Source: Branchiostoma floridae (lineage: Eukaryota > Chordata > Leptocardii > Amphioxiformes > Branchiostomatidae). Taken from it: a DNA stretch of 64,000 nucleotides. The first letter of the stretch is position 1. Each line of letters begins with the position of its first letter. The notes under the pieces are model-generated. The model searched no databases. It was not told the DNA's origin and worked only from the letters and a program-made list of their open reading frames with translations. Below are positions 22,130-35,315 of the stretch, one piece after another. The translations under genes were made by a program, and so were the position numbers. The stretch lies in NCBI RefSeq assembly GCF_000003815.2, contig NC_049997.1:7598707-7662706 (forward strand), written 5' to 3'.

Positions 22130-22716
22130 TATTGTGTTTCATCCAAAACTCGTAGCAGTGTAAATGATCAAATCAGCGATTTAATCTTTTGAAACTTAAG
22201 TATAACTTTATTTACTTCATACATCATTTATCATATATGGTACATGAAAGTACGGTTGGTGTAATACACTGAGGGAGTACAAATAGGCGATAGTGATCAT
22301 TTATTCTTCAACAATTGCATCAGTGACAATGTATGACAATGTATAGATGTCAGTATAAAAGTCAGAATGTGAAATATAAGTTTATAGATCAATCATACGA
22401 ATGCAAGTAAAGGGTTTTGAAATGTCTTAATATTTTTCCTATTGTGAAACGTGCCTGTAACATCTAACGTCTTGTCTGGATCCATTTTATGCTATTTTCA
22501 ACTATTTTCATTAAAATGTGTTTTCGACTATTTTGATACAGAATGGAAAAAAATTACTGAACATCATTCAAGTGACAAATCAAATCGGTCTAAGTTTGTT
22601 TTAAGATCTCATCACTGCGTTTTACAGAACTGTCAAAAGATATTTTCCACGAAATGAGAATGAGAAACGAAAGAGAATGATACAGTCTTCCGTTGAGGCG
22701 TAGAAAAACCGCTGGA
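22130..22716. other. gene-free stretch downstream of M28-like copy 2
   Basis: Only short random ORFs are seen. 22295-22360 resembles the LINE 3' UTR at 18252-18300 (TTATT-TCAACAAT-GCA...GACAATGTATG) and is probably another LINE tail remnant. Confidence 0.4.
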
Positions 22717-25700
22717 CTACGGCTTGCCTTCGTTACCGATTAGGGGTTTCTGCACACCTTCGTAGCCACGCCTCCTGAAAAAGAAACACACAGACATTTA
22801 ATCTCACTTTTCATGGGTTTTTCTTGCTTTAAAAATCTGAATCCTTTATTTGCAAATACAAATTGCTTTTGGGGGATTAGGAAACCTTGAATTAGCTTTT
22901 TGAAGGCACTCCACCTGAGCCTACCATACACCTGTATCTGTATCTATAAAGCCGCCCTTTGGCGTAACACTTCAGCTTCACAGGCACGCGTCGCGACAAC
23001 ATCTGATATACATGTAGCCTGACAATGTTTTTGTCGAAGTATCCTCAAGTTCCATAACAATTGTTTCACTGCGATTGATACAGGCATTGTCAGTCAGTGG
23101 ATCAGTTCATCATCTTGTGTTGGGAAAGCAAAAGCTAGTACCCACTGACAAATGTCAGAAAAAGAATTTACGGGTCTTAGTGGCAAGTGTGCAGATGTTG
23201 ACACACTGGCAGCACCAAATCCGTAGGTGTTTTCGACAGATTAGCCGTAATGCTCGCTGGCCGTTACTCCACCGTCATGGGGGCATGGGCTTGGCGAGTA
23301 TCGAACTCAGGACCTACTGATTTTTATTCCAACGCTCTAGCCGTTGCGCCACACAGACACTCCTGTCCACACAGACAAATGGTAGATGCCTCACATACGT
23401 ATACATACCGTTTAACGATGCACCAGGCAGTCAGAGCGGTGACCAGGATCCCGCTAGCCAGACTCAGGATGACGGGCAAAGCTAAACTGGACCCGCCAAC
23501 ACCTAATCACCATCAAAAGACAATGTTTAAACATCATACATTACTCAGTAAGATGTTTGACTACCTAGCTAGCCCCTCGGCGATCTATAAGTCTAAGAAC
23601 ATTTCTTTAGCTTATAACTTCTCTCTTGCTGTGTGGTCTTCATGGAACTAGCAGTAGTAGATGTACCGCGGTATAGACAACACAAGAGAAGAAAAACAAG
23701 CCAAGCTTTAGTGACACAACAAAAAAGTACAGTGACTTCTGTATGGTCGACATGAAATATAAACTACAAAAATGTTGATACAGACTAAATCCATATATTA
23801 GTATATGTGGCTATTTGGACCATTTCTACACTGAAAATGATTATAAGATAGACAACCAGAATACATATATTGGGTCATTTTACAGTTCTTTGGCCTTAAA
23901 TAAACAGAGTGAAGAAAATAACACAAACCTCCACTGTACAGCACGAAGGTAACATAACCATACTCCTCCTCGGTAAGGCTACATCTCCCCTCCAGTCTGC
24001 CGCTGTACAGTACACCGTCAGACAGCTCTTCCAGCTGGGTTCACAAAACAAGCATGTCGGATTTTAAAGGTAAAATCATAGTTTGCATCTCCAAAAGACC
24101 ATTGGTTTATAGAAATAAAACTTTATCCATAGCCTGGTGTTGCGAAATTTCAAGAACATATCATAAAGTACAGTGTACATATAAACTTGTAATTATGGCT
24201 CAAGTTAGTGTAGATGATTGCAAATATGTGACATTATATTACATGGACTTCAGCCATTTTGTATTATATATACGTTGTATTCTAATTTTCAGACTTATTC
24301 AAGTACATATTTTTGTTTATTTTATTCCACCTTCACAATCTTGACATACGACCTATCATGGCATTTCACTGCCTAAAACAAACATGTAGACAACACGTAC
24401 GTTTCCAGTCATGCCACAAACCAGCGGTTTCGATGTTATGTCTCCCACCACTGCCTTCGGGCGCAGCATCAGCAGATGTGTGTCACCGTCATACCGACCT
24501 GAATACGGAAAGAGGGTCAACCAGACAACCTCTGAAGTAAGACTTGATTATTTAGTCCATTTATTTAGTACGTATTTTGTTCTTACTTATAAAAACGTGT
24601 TAGTTGAAATAAACGTGCTAATATAATTTTTCATGAGTTAACCCTTTTTTATACCAGACGGTACTTCTTGAAACACTCTTTGGTATAATAAAGGGATAAG
24701 ACCCCCGATATCCCATCTTTTTGCCAGTAGGTACTTCTTGACACATTCTTTGGTATAATAAAGGGATAAGACCCCCGATATCCCATCTTTCTGCCAATAG
24801 GTACTTCTTGAATATACACTATGGTATAATAAAGGGATAAGACCCCCGATATCCCATATTTTTGCCAATAGGTACTTCTTGAATATACACTATGGTATGA
24901 TAAAGGGATATGACCCCCGATATCACATCTTTTTGCCAATAGGTACTTCTTGAAACACTCTTTGGTATAATAAAGGGATAAGACCCCCGATATCCCAACT
25001 TTTTGCCAGTAGGTACTTCTTGAATCACTCTTTGGTATAATAAAGGGATAAGACCCCCGATACCCCATCTTTTTGCCAATAGGTACTTCTTGAAACACTC
25101 TTTGGTATAATAAAGGGATAAGACCCCCGCTATCCCATTTTTTTGCCAATAGGTACTTCTTGACACATTCTTTGGTATAATAAAGGGATAAGACCCCCGT
25201 TATCACATCTTTTTGCCAATAGGATCTTCTTGAAACACTCTTTGGTATAATAAAGGGATAAGACCCCCGATATCCCAACTTTTTGCCAATAGGTACTTCT
25301 TGAATCACTATTTGGTATAATAAAGGGATAAGACCCCCGATATCCCAACTTTTTGCCAATAGGTACTTCTTGAAACACTCTATGGTATAATAAAGGTATA
25401 AGACCCCCGATATCCCATCTTTTTGCCAATAGGTACTTCTTGAATATACACTATGGTATAATAAAGGGATAAGACCCCCGATATCCCATCTTTTTGCCAA
25501 TGGGAACTTCTTGAAACACTCTTTGGTATAATAAAGGGATAAGAATACTCGTTGTTTAGAGTAGAGTAGAGCAGAGTAGAGTAGAGCAGTGTAGAGTAGA
25601 GTAGAGTAGAGTAGAGTAGAGTAGAGTAGAGTAGAGTAGAATTCGTCTGTTTGGTAGGAGAAACAAGGGTTGTCCTAGTTATTTTAATCTTTCATCTTGT

Positions 25701-28700
25701 ATTTGTATGTCTAATGTTAAATAAAGATGATTCTGCTCTGCACATTCATGCCCTATCATGCTAAGTACAGGCATAATGTTATAGATGCATTTATGTTTTA
25801 CATTTTTAGCAATTATTTATGAGAGAAAATGCTACATTATGTGCGAAACCTTCACTGTGCGAAAGGGTGTCATTTCCGGACGTTTCTATGTTTGTATACA
25901 TCCGGATCGGGACCGTTTCTGGATATATCCGGACAATATCCGGACGAACGGGCAATTTGTAAACAAGCCGGGGATGACACGCGGGGGTTCCAACTGAAAG
26001 AGAAGTGATCTATCATACAACAATCTTTACAAAAAGATCACACTACTAATTATTAAATACACAAAACACTAGGAAGGGATAACAGACATTGCTGACAGAC
26101 ATATACGGAACTAAGAACGGTATTAAACTGCTATGTATATACAATCTATGTACTAGAGAGCTACACTACTCACTTCTTCAAGTTCTTGGTCCGGTAGCGG
26201 CTAGCGGCGGCGACAACTGATGTTCAAATCTAGTTTCAAAACTAACTGCTGTCACCAGCTGGTCTACTATTGGTCTAGTCAAGTCATGTGACTTCCTAAT
26301 ATGGTCTTGTTACCTAAGGACTCCTCCAGATGGTTCCAAGCAAGTTAGTGTCATCCATCATGCCTGTTTCACAGAAACACATGGCATTGTGCATTATTTT
26401 TTGTGAATAAATGCATCATGTACTTACCAGTTTCAAAGTTGTACACAGCAGCAAACGCTGTGGCGCGGTGTAGGCTGTTATCTGCAGCGACTTCCCCAGT
26501 GCCTGGCGCACCGTTGACATGCCAACGCACTGGTCTGCTCGGCACTTTGCACAGCTTGCATAACCGCTTTACGAGTGCCTCGTGATATTGTCCGGATATG
26601 GACCATTCCCACATAGCAACGCTGGTATTCAATATCATGAGTGACTTTTTGTCATGATATTGTACGGATATGGATCTATCCCAAACTGACCCGCTGGGGT
26701 GGAGTGTTTTGACCGAATTTTGTTCAAGATATTGTCCGGATATGGACCTATACCAAACTGCACCGCTGGCGTGGAGTGTTTTGACTGAACTTTGTTCAAG
26801 ATATTGTCCGGATATGGACATATCCCAAACTGCACCGCTGGGGTGGAGTGTTTTGACTGAACTTTGTTCAAGATATTGTCCGGATATGGACCTATCCCAA
26901 ACTGCACCGCTGGGGTGGAGTGTTTTGACTGAACTTTGTTCAAGATATTGTCCGGATATGGACCTATCCCAAACTGCACCGCTGGGGTGGAGTGTTTTGA
27001 CCGAACTTTGTTCAAGATATTGTCCGGATATGGACCTATCCCAAACTGCACCGCTGGGGTGGAGTGTTTTGACTGAACTTTGTTCAAGATATTATCCGGA
27101 TATGGACCTATCCCAAACTGCACCGCTGGGGTGGAGTGTTTTGACTGAACTTTGTTCAAGATATTATCCGGATATGGACATATCCCAAACTGCACCGCTG
27201 GGGTGGAGTGTTTTGACTGAACTTTGTTCAAGATATTATCCGGATATGGACCTATCCCAAACTGCACCGCTGGGGTGGAGTGTTTTGAGTGAATGTTGTT
27301 CTTGATATTGTCCGGATATGCAAAGAAACAATAATACTTGACTCATAATTGTTACCATCGCAAAAATTGTTTTCTGTGTCATTTGATTGTGAATGTCGAT
27401 GTTAGTATATTTGCACATGCATATGGTAGCTTAAGCTTCAATTACCAGAAAATTAAAGAGTAAACATACATCGACATCGGGCGTACTCGTTGTAAAATAA
27501 AAACACATATACAGAAACAAAAACGTTAATGACGTCTATTTGACAAGATAGGAAACCTTTTTAGGATACCCAACAAAGCAATCTCAGATTCATGTATGAC
27601 AAGAAAAGTAATTTGTTAACCATTAAGTGGTCCGAAAACTGATCTCTGGAATGTTTCTGTGTTGGACATCTGTCGTAAATGGAACGGAATATGAATTTGG
27701 AAGTAGCGAAAATTTCGGCAAAAAATTGAAGTCTTATTTGTTCAGATGCACAATAAAACAATCACCGATTCACAATTCACGTATAGAATACCTTTATCAG
27801 TAACGGTCAGAATATGCTAACTCCAAATCTGTCCTAAAATCCATGGAATATCTGTCGCGGATATGTCTCGTAAATGGAAGGAAAAGAAAATAGTATGAGT
27901 TCGAAAACATGAAACGTCGCTGACACGTATTCGGAAGAACGGGAAATTCTATCCGTCCGGGCATGTGCCAAAACAGTTCATGACTCATGACATTCTGAGA
28001 CATAATGAATATGAAAATGTCATCTGACAATGGCCCAGAAAAAATGCACATCATGTTTCGTGCAAACTCCTAATTTGTCCGGGTATTCCTTAACGAAATA
28101 TATGGACCTTGGATATGCAAAGAATGTGGAACATATCACGTATTCGGAGGCAAGAAACGTCAATGGCGCGAATCCTGAAAAACAGGAAAGTCTTATTTGT
28201 CCGGATACATAACAAGACAATTCCTGACTCATGATATTTCCAGATATGGGAAATATTGAACATCGTGCCCGGACGCAGTCCGAATATTTAGCATGTCCAA
28301 AAATATGTAAACTCCGACTTTGTCCGGAAATCACACCCTTTCGCACAGTGCTTTTCCGACACTTATGTGTGAGGGATAATTGGTCGCTATATGTGTGTAA
28401 TTTTGCAACACTAGGTCCCCGATACCCCCCCCCCCATCTACAGCCGTGGCATAGATACGCACCAACCACAACTCAGCCAAGAAAGCTGATAATGAGGAAC
28501 AGACACTGCTAGCTGGAGTGACGGTATCCTTATAGTCAAGGGGGTCTTATCCCTTTATTATACCATGGAGTGTATTCAAGAATTCCTATTGGCAAAAAGA
28601 TGGGATAGCGAGGGTCTTATCCCTTTGTTATACCAAAGTGTGTTTCAAAAGTACCTATTGGCAAAAAAGATGGGATAACGGGGGTCTTATCCCTTTCTTA

Positions 28701-31700
28701 TACCAAAGAGTGTTTCAAAAGTACCTATTGGCAAAAAGATGGGATAGCGGGGGTCTTATCCCTTTATTATACCAAAGAGTGTTTCAAAAGTACCTATTGG
28801 CAAAAAGATGGGATAACGGGGGTCTTACCCCTTTATTATACCAAAGAGTGTTTCAAAAGTACCTATTGGCAAAAAGATGGGATAGCGGGGGTCTTATCCC
28901 TTTATTATACCAAAGAGTGTTTCAAAAGTACCTATTGGCAAAAAGATGGGATAACGGGGGTCTTATCCCTTTATTATACCAAAGAGTGTTTCAAAAGTAC
29001 CTATTGGCAAAAAGATGGGATAACGGGGGTCTTATCCCTTTATTATACCAAAGAGCGTTTCAAAAGTACCTATTGGCAAAAAGATGGGATAGCGGAGGTC
29101 TTAGCCCTTTATTATACCAAAGAATGTTTCAAGAAGTACCTACTGGCAAAAAGATGGGATAACGGGGGTCTTATCCCTTTATTATACCATAGAGTGTTTC
29201 AAGAAGTACCTATTGGCAAAAAGATGGGATAACTGGGGTCTGATCCCTTTATTATACCATAGAGTGTATTCAAGAAGTACCTATTGGCAAAAAGATGGGA
29301 TAACGGAGGTCTTAGCCCTTTATTATACCAAAGAATGTTTCAAGAAGTACCTACTGGCAAAAACATGGGATAACTGGGGTCTTATCCCTTTATTATACCA
29401 TAGAGTGTTTCAAGAAGTACCTATTGGCAAAAAGATGGGATAACGGGGGTCTTATCCCTTTATTATACCAAAGAGTGTTTCAAAAGTACCTATTGGCAAA
29501 AAGATGGGATAACGGGGGTCTTATCCCTTTATTATACCAAAGAGTGTTTCAAGAAATATCTATTGGCAAAAAGATGGGATAGCGGGGGTCTTATCCCTTT
29601 ATTATACCATAGAGTAACTAAAGAATAGTGGTAAAAGATGAATACTGGTATAAAATGGGTTTAAGGTTTGTACCCTATGTTAGCACAACTCTTTGTAGAT
29701 AGCAAGTGTTTCTAAAATATATATTTTTAAGGGCTAAAAAACTGGGATAAATAACCAGTACTTCTGAAGTATGTATACGGCCTCAGCGTACGTAACTCCC
29801 TTGTGTTACAGCCACTGCAGTTTTACGATTATTGGTATCACCTTTCGCTAAAAGACTCATCAGCTTTACCTCAGCCAATATCAATGTTTTGATCACAAGT
29901 CCTCATCTTTTACCGGATAGGTTAAAGTGCTGGATAAAACAATAGTATTGCAGCTATGTGTTTGCCTTCCTATGTCATCATTTCCAACAAATCTACTTTA
30001 GGTTTCGATGATAACGGCATATATAGCAACTTATCTTTGCATTACTGTAACAACTTTACGACCATGTTCCATGTATTTGCAGCTAACAGGCGGTAACTGC
30101 ATAAATTAAAGGTAGTATCTCACTGCACTTATATTGTATAATTTAGATATTGCGTAATACTCAAAGTATGACTTACAGGACAACAAAATGCACAAAACGT
30201 AAAGGAAAATTCGTTCTTTATCTCTGAATTTCGTTGAGTACTTTTCGAACCCCGCAGTGCCGCACTGGTGCCGCAGTGCAGTGAGATACCACCTTGACGA
30301 TGTTCATGTTTTGTGGATTATAACTAACCTTCCATGTCACTCTGTTATTTGATTCTTTGTTTATTTTCATGTAGTTATGTCTTGTGTTCAATAGACAGGT
30401 TGTTTTAGTTGACTTATAACCTTATTTGATGACTTCTAAGTTTGTATACCAGCTACACGTCACTTTGTTATTTGATTTCTTGTTGTTTTATTTCATGTCG
30501 TTATCATTATCTCTTGACTTTGTTATTTAGCGTTTTGTAGCCATGTATGTGCAGTGTCCAGATTTTGTTTATTTACATGAGGAGAAGACCTCAATAAGCA
30601 GGGTCTGCTTTCCGTCTCATCCTCTTACAAGAAATGTGAATAAAATAAAATTAAAAAAACTAACCTTCGAAGTCCAGAGTCCAGCTTGGGCCGGACAAGG
30701 TTGCCATGACGATACCAGTGGACGTGAATGACGACACCTTTAGCGTGAAGGTTTCTGTCTTGCCTGGGTCCAGGGTCAGTTCTCCGGACAGACTCAGACC
30801 GGAACTGAAGCCAGAAGGTGCTTCAGAGGTTGGGTCTACATAAAATATATGAATGGGCTGAGTGGAACATAATAATGATAATAATATCGGGTGTATTTTG
30901 CAGCAATTAGGTACCCAAAGTGTTGGTAATGAGGCTGTTTAACGTGGTCGAGGGACCTCCTCGAGCACGGGACCCCCTTTTTTCCCTCCCGGCTCCCGGA
31001 AGACGATTTCGTGGAAAGCTTCGTAAGGGTATAGCAATCCGGACGCCCTTGGTTGGTCCCCCATCCAAGTACTGTCCGGACCGCGCGGAGATCGAGGGAT
31101 CGGGTGTACCAACGCGCCACGCGAAAATAATGTATTTCTTTAAAAAATCATCGTAGATTACAATCTATAGACGCTAGGCATGGTAGAAGCACTCTTCTTA
31201 TATACATGGAAACAATGTTTGTTGTTAGATGTGAAAAAGTTTCATTAGGTTTGACAGGAAGTAGGTCGTTCCATTCATTCCATCTTCCTGATTCTTGAAC
31301 ATATTCATAGGTGCTTTTGCTCATGTACGTTAGAATTGGTTGTTTTGGCATATTTTTCCACATTTTGTTTGTCTGTGATGGAGGTTTAAACCACAAATGC
31401 AGCGAAATACGTCAATGATGTGCTAACATTCATATGCTTCGCTACTTGGATGTGCAGTCAAAACGGTCTAAAGCGACGACTCCATGTTAAGCCACAAAGA
31501 CACAAAGCCCAACTTCCCCACATTGACAGACGAACAGAAAGCCACTTTTCTCTTGAAATCGCAGAACCCACAAATTTTAGAAAATGTGGGACTTTTCGTC
31601 TCCCTCTGCTTCCAAAAAAGAAGTCAACCCCAACCTGTTTAGAAATAGCCAACACTAGTATTAGAGTAGAATATTGTTTATAGCTGTTCATTGTCACTTG

Positions 31701-34700
31701 TATATCTACTATGTTTATACCATGTACTTGCAATTAGCCCTCGAACACGAACTTGCAAATAAACTTCATTGTTAATAGGAAAACTTATCAATAAGTGACC
31801 TCCAAAAAGTGGCAGTAGGGTATCTAGGGCACCGACCAAATCCTCACCAAAAGTAGTCAGGTACTCACTTTCACATTTGGGCAAAGTAAGGAACTTCAAC
31901 TTTTCAAAGACGCAGCGTCCAGTGAGGTACGAATCCGCGACCTATAGACCTTGTGTCCGCTGACCCAGCCACTCGAGCATCTGATGCCACAGTAAAACGT
32001 AACCAAAAAGTTCTAGATGGTCATTATACTTTGCAAAGGTGGTCGCTAGGAAAGTGCTGACTGAAATTGATATGTTGAGTTAATTAATACAGCACGGTGA
32101 CAAACCTCTGCATTGCTGTCGCGTCCCTGACATGTCCCGGATCACGTCAGTCACGACATCTGTGGTTTTCTTCAGGAACTGCAGCCGATCTGGGGTCAAC
32201 TCCATGTTGTCTTCAGGTCTGACCTCACCCCAGGGTTTCTCCCTCTGACGTGGGTCTCCTACACACGAAATTGTATAAAATCCTTGTTAAAAGAAACGAG
32301 ACTAAAACCCTTAATATGAATGATAGAACTGAAAAAGTGGTATCTCCCTGCACTTGGGTCACCAGTGTAGCACTGCCAGGTTCGAAAGATTACTCAACGA
32401 ATTTCAGGGATAAAGAACGATGTTTTTCTTTTCTTTTCTGTATTTTGGTGTCTTCTAAGTCATATTTTCCGTATTATTCAATATCTAAATTATAAACAAA
32501 TCGGCGAAAATATCACAACAGTGCCACAGTGAACGAAACCCGCAGTGCCGCACCGGTGCCCCAAGTGCAGTGAGATACCACCTTAACGTTATGAACAAAT
32601 GAAGTCTTTACCGATACCAAATTTCTGGTAGTCATTTTTCTGCCTTTTTGGCCCTACAGGGAAGCATTTACCAAAAACAAGGAGAAAGATAAAGAAACGC
32701 CATACCTGAATCGGACACCGTGATGGCCGGGATATCTACGTTTTTCTTCCAAAAACTGTAAACGTCGTGCTCTAAGAGATATTTGTAGAGTTGCCAGTAT
32801 TTCCCTTCTTGAGCATCGATGATATCTGTGATGTTCTTGTATGGAATACCTCCAGACTGTACAGAAGAAGACAACTCGTAAAATTTCTCCTAGGCCTGTG
32901 CTATTATTTGAATTGGAAATAAGTTATGGATACTTGTAACTTACTTCTGCATATACATATTTCATTTGTCTCTTCCCCATTGCCTGCAAGAATTCCACGC
33001 TGTATACCATTGTTAGTTGGATTATTGATAAAGTTATCATTATCATCACGAGTGATCTGCAACTCCAACTTTCTGAATGTAACCATCTACGATTAAATAT
33101 TCAAAAAGTAACATACAGTCCTGCTCTTATGATTATACAGTTTGCAATTAAAAAATAGCTATAGCAGAGTTGAATCAGTTTTCTAGAATTCTCTTGTCCT
33201 ATCGGACAAGCACATAAAAATGTACTTGAACGAACCAACTTTTCGCTTGCCAATTTTTCAAATGTCACTTTTATATGCATTTTCACTTCCAGCGATGGAA
33301 ATTACTTATGTCGACCATTGCTTGATGTCATGACTATATGACGTACAATGACAGCACAGGTAGGAACAATGCCGCAGCTATGGTATAGAATATCTCAACA
33401 AGAACATTGAAATCTTTACTATAATTTCTAGACTACCCGGAAACCAGAGGCCCTTCTTGTGCCTTGTTGGAAAATCTGCTGAGCTAAAACACAACCGTTA
33501 TTTATGTATTTACCAGTATCTTGTACTGAGGGTTGCCTTCTGCGGTCCACTGTTTGTCGAACTTTGAATGAAGCGTGTAGTCTCCGTCTGTCCGGTAGAG
33601 AACGGCTATGAAATCTCCCTTTTGGTCGTTGGCTTTGATGCTTTGGTACAAGTTAGTCAGGCCCGGAGCCTGTGGGACGATAGTAACATCATTCTAAACT
33701 AAAGTCTATAGAATTCGATGAGCAGACCATACGTTAGCAGACCTTTTTCGTTGTGTACCTAGATTCGTTACTTTCAAAAAGAGTAGATCTTTTAGGGAGA
33801 TAACGTTAATAAAGCCTTTCGTCAGTGTTCTAAACATTTGAGTCTCTAAACTTTGCTGGGTACTACCGATGGTACATGTAGAATGTCCCTTTAATATCCT
33901 CAGTGTTGCTGTTGATTGTTAAAGAAGCGAATATAGGTACACCACAAATAAAGGTCAACTAACGTTAGACAAAGACTTTTAACGGAATAAAATCCATTTT
34001 AAAAAGGGGGTACACGTCGATTTTGTTATTACGTCTCGGCAACTTTGTTCTAATCCTAAAACAAGTTTACAGAGAGACTGTTCCCGTGAACTGTTTGAAG
34101 ATGTCAACAGTCAACAAACTGGTTTATGTCAATTTGACAACTTCGTTGGTTCTGGGCATAATCCGTAGACACCTCGCGTGTGCACCGGTTCATCGTTGCT
34201 AAGGGCGTAGTCACATAGGTCGTGCGATCGTCGTACGATCGCAACTTCGTCCCTAGGAGACAAAAATGTACGTCTCCTGTAAAGTTCAACTGTCTTGGTA
34301 CACAGAATGCTGTTTTGGATCCATGTCGATGGTTGGTTCGTAATAACTAACCATCGACATGGATCCAAAACAGCATTTTGTGTACAAAGACAAAATCCTA
34401 CGACGATCGCACGACCTACGTGGCCCTTAGTAAAATGTGCGCGATTTGCCCTGATTTGATCGGCCCGCCCCTCTCTGTTGATTCTTTCATCAATTCTTCT
34501 CAAATGCGGGACGTCCATCTTAATGTCCTATCTGAAGGGCTCAAAGTTCAACAAGAAGCGCGTACGTTGACATAACGGATTAGAGGCTTTGTAAAACAAA
34601 CAAAAGCTCCCTACTTACTCTCACCTCTTTGAATGTATCTTCATACGGCAATTCCTGTGACCTCACAAATTTGTTGTAGGACCAAGGTTCTTAATGTACA

Positions 34701-35269
34701 TTGTACTAATGATACGTGTCTATCGCATGATAATATATTAATGTTCCATGGATCCATCTGAGGGCCAGCCGGTTGTAAGCCTAAATAGTAAGGATCATTA
34801 TAAGTTATAACAATAAAATACATCTGCCCTCACCTCCTTAAATAGATCTTCTTGTGGGATCTGCTGGGCCATGGCAGAGCTGTTGTAGTTCAGTATGGAG
34901 TCCAGTGTGATGATGCCGGACCACTGGTCGGGATCGACTTTTGTGATGGCGAGGTATGGTTGGACAACGTAGTCGTTGAACTCTTTGCTTCCGCATGCCC
35001 CTGCTGCGCATGCACCATCTGGCCCTGCACATGTAGGAACATGGATGACAAAGGTATAAGGTGTTTCCCCGTGACGTCACGGCCTTCACGAGGTTGAACT
35101 TTGAAAAGTCAGAGTCATAGATTAACTATACCCAGACTGGGCTTTTTTTTTGGCATCCGGGCTCATTCCACATAATTTCGCAACGGCTTACTGTACGATC
35201 ACCACATTTTCAGGGAATAATGTGCTTGGTAAGATTTATACTTTCTAATATTTTGATATCGTTAAGACG

Positions 35270-35315
<46 letters not shown>

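Larger units (their letters stand above)
25853..28350. mobile_element. CACTA (En/Spm)-like non-autonomous element, 2.5 kb
   Basis: The termini are inverted: CACTGTGCGAAAGGGTGT at 25853-25870 and ACACCCTTTCGCACAGTG at 28333-28350. The match extends for ~29 bp with one mismatch. CTT flanks both sides (25850-25852 and 28351-28353). A CACTG start, CAGTG end and 3-bp duplication are the signature of CACTA elements. Both subterminal regions are dense in TGTCCGGA/TCCGGACA hexamer-like motifs, as CACTA subterminal repeats are. No transposase frame is visible. It contains the 72-bp array and a spliceable ORF fragment. Confidence 0.75.

Noticed and set aside
23286-23356. Functional tRNA gene on the minus strand
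   Set aside because: A and B boxes are present, but acceptor and anticodon arms do not pair convincingly, so a SINE head is preferred.
24649-25500. 283-codon open frame on the minus strand
   Set aside because: It is a translation of the 70-bp minisatellite arm; frames shift between units and no start or splice context exists.
26635-27305. ~210-codon open frames on both strands as repeat proteins
   Set aside because: The 72-bp unit is divisible by three, so both strands stay open without selection. Only the separate, spliced fragment next to it is kept as a low-confidence call.
28638-29162. 174-codon open frame on the plus strand
   Set aside because: Same array in the inverted arm; high unit identity alone keeps it open.
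24642-29614. CRISPR-like arrays
   Set aside because: Units are contiguous tandem repeats without unique spacers, and the context is a eukaryotic intron.
30965-31125. Functional 5S rRNA gene
   Set aside because: Only the internal-promoter-like blocks match; flanking stems and length do not.
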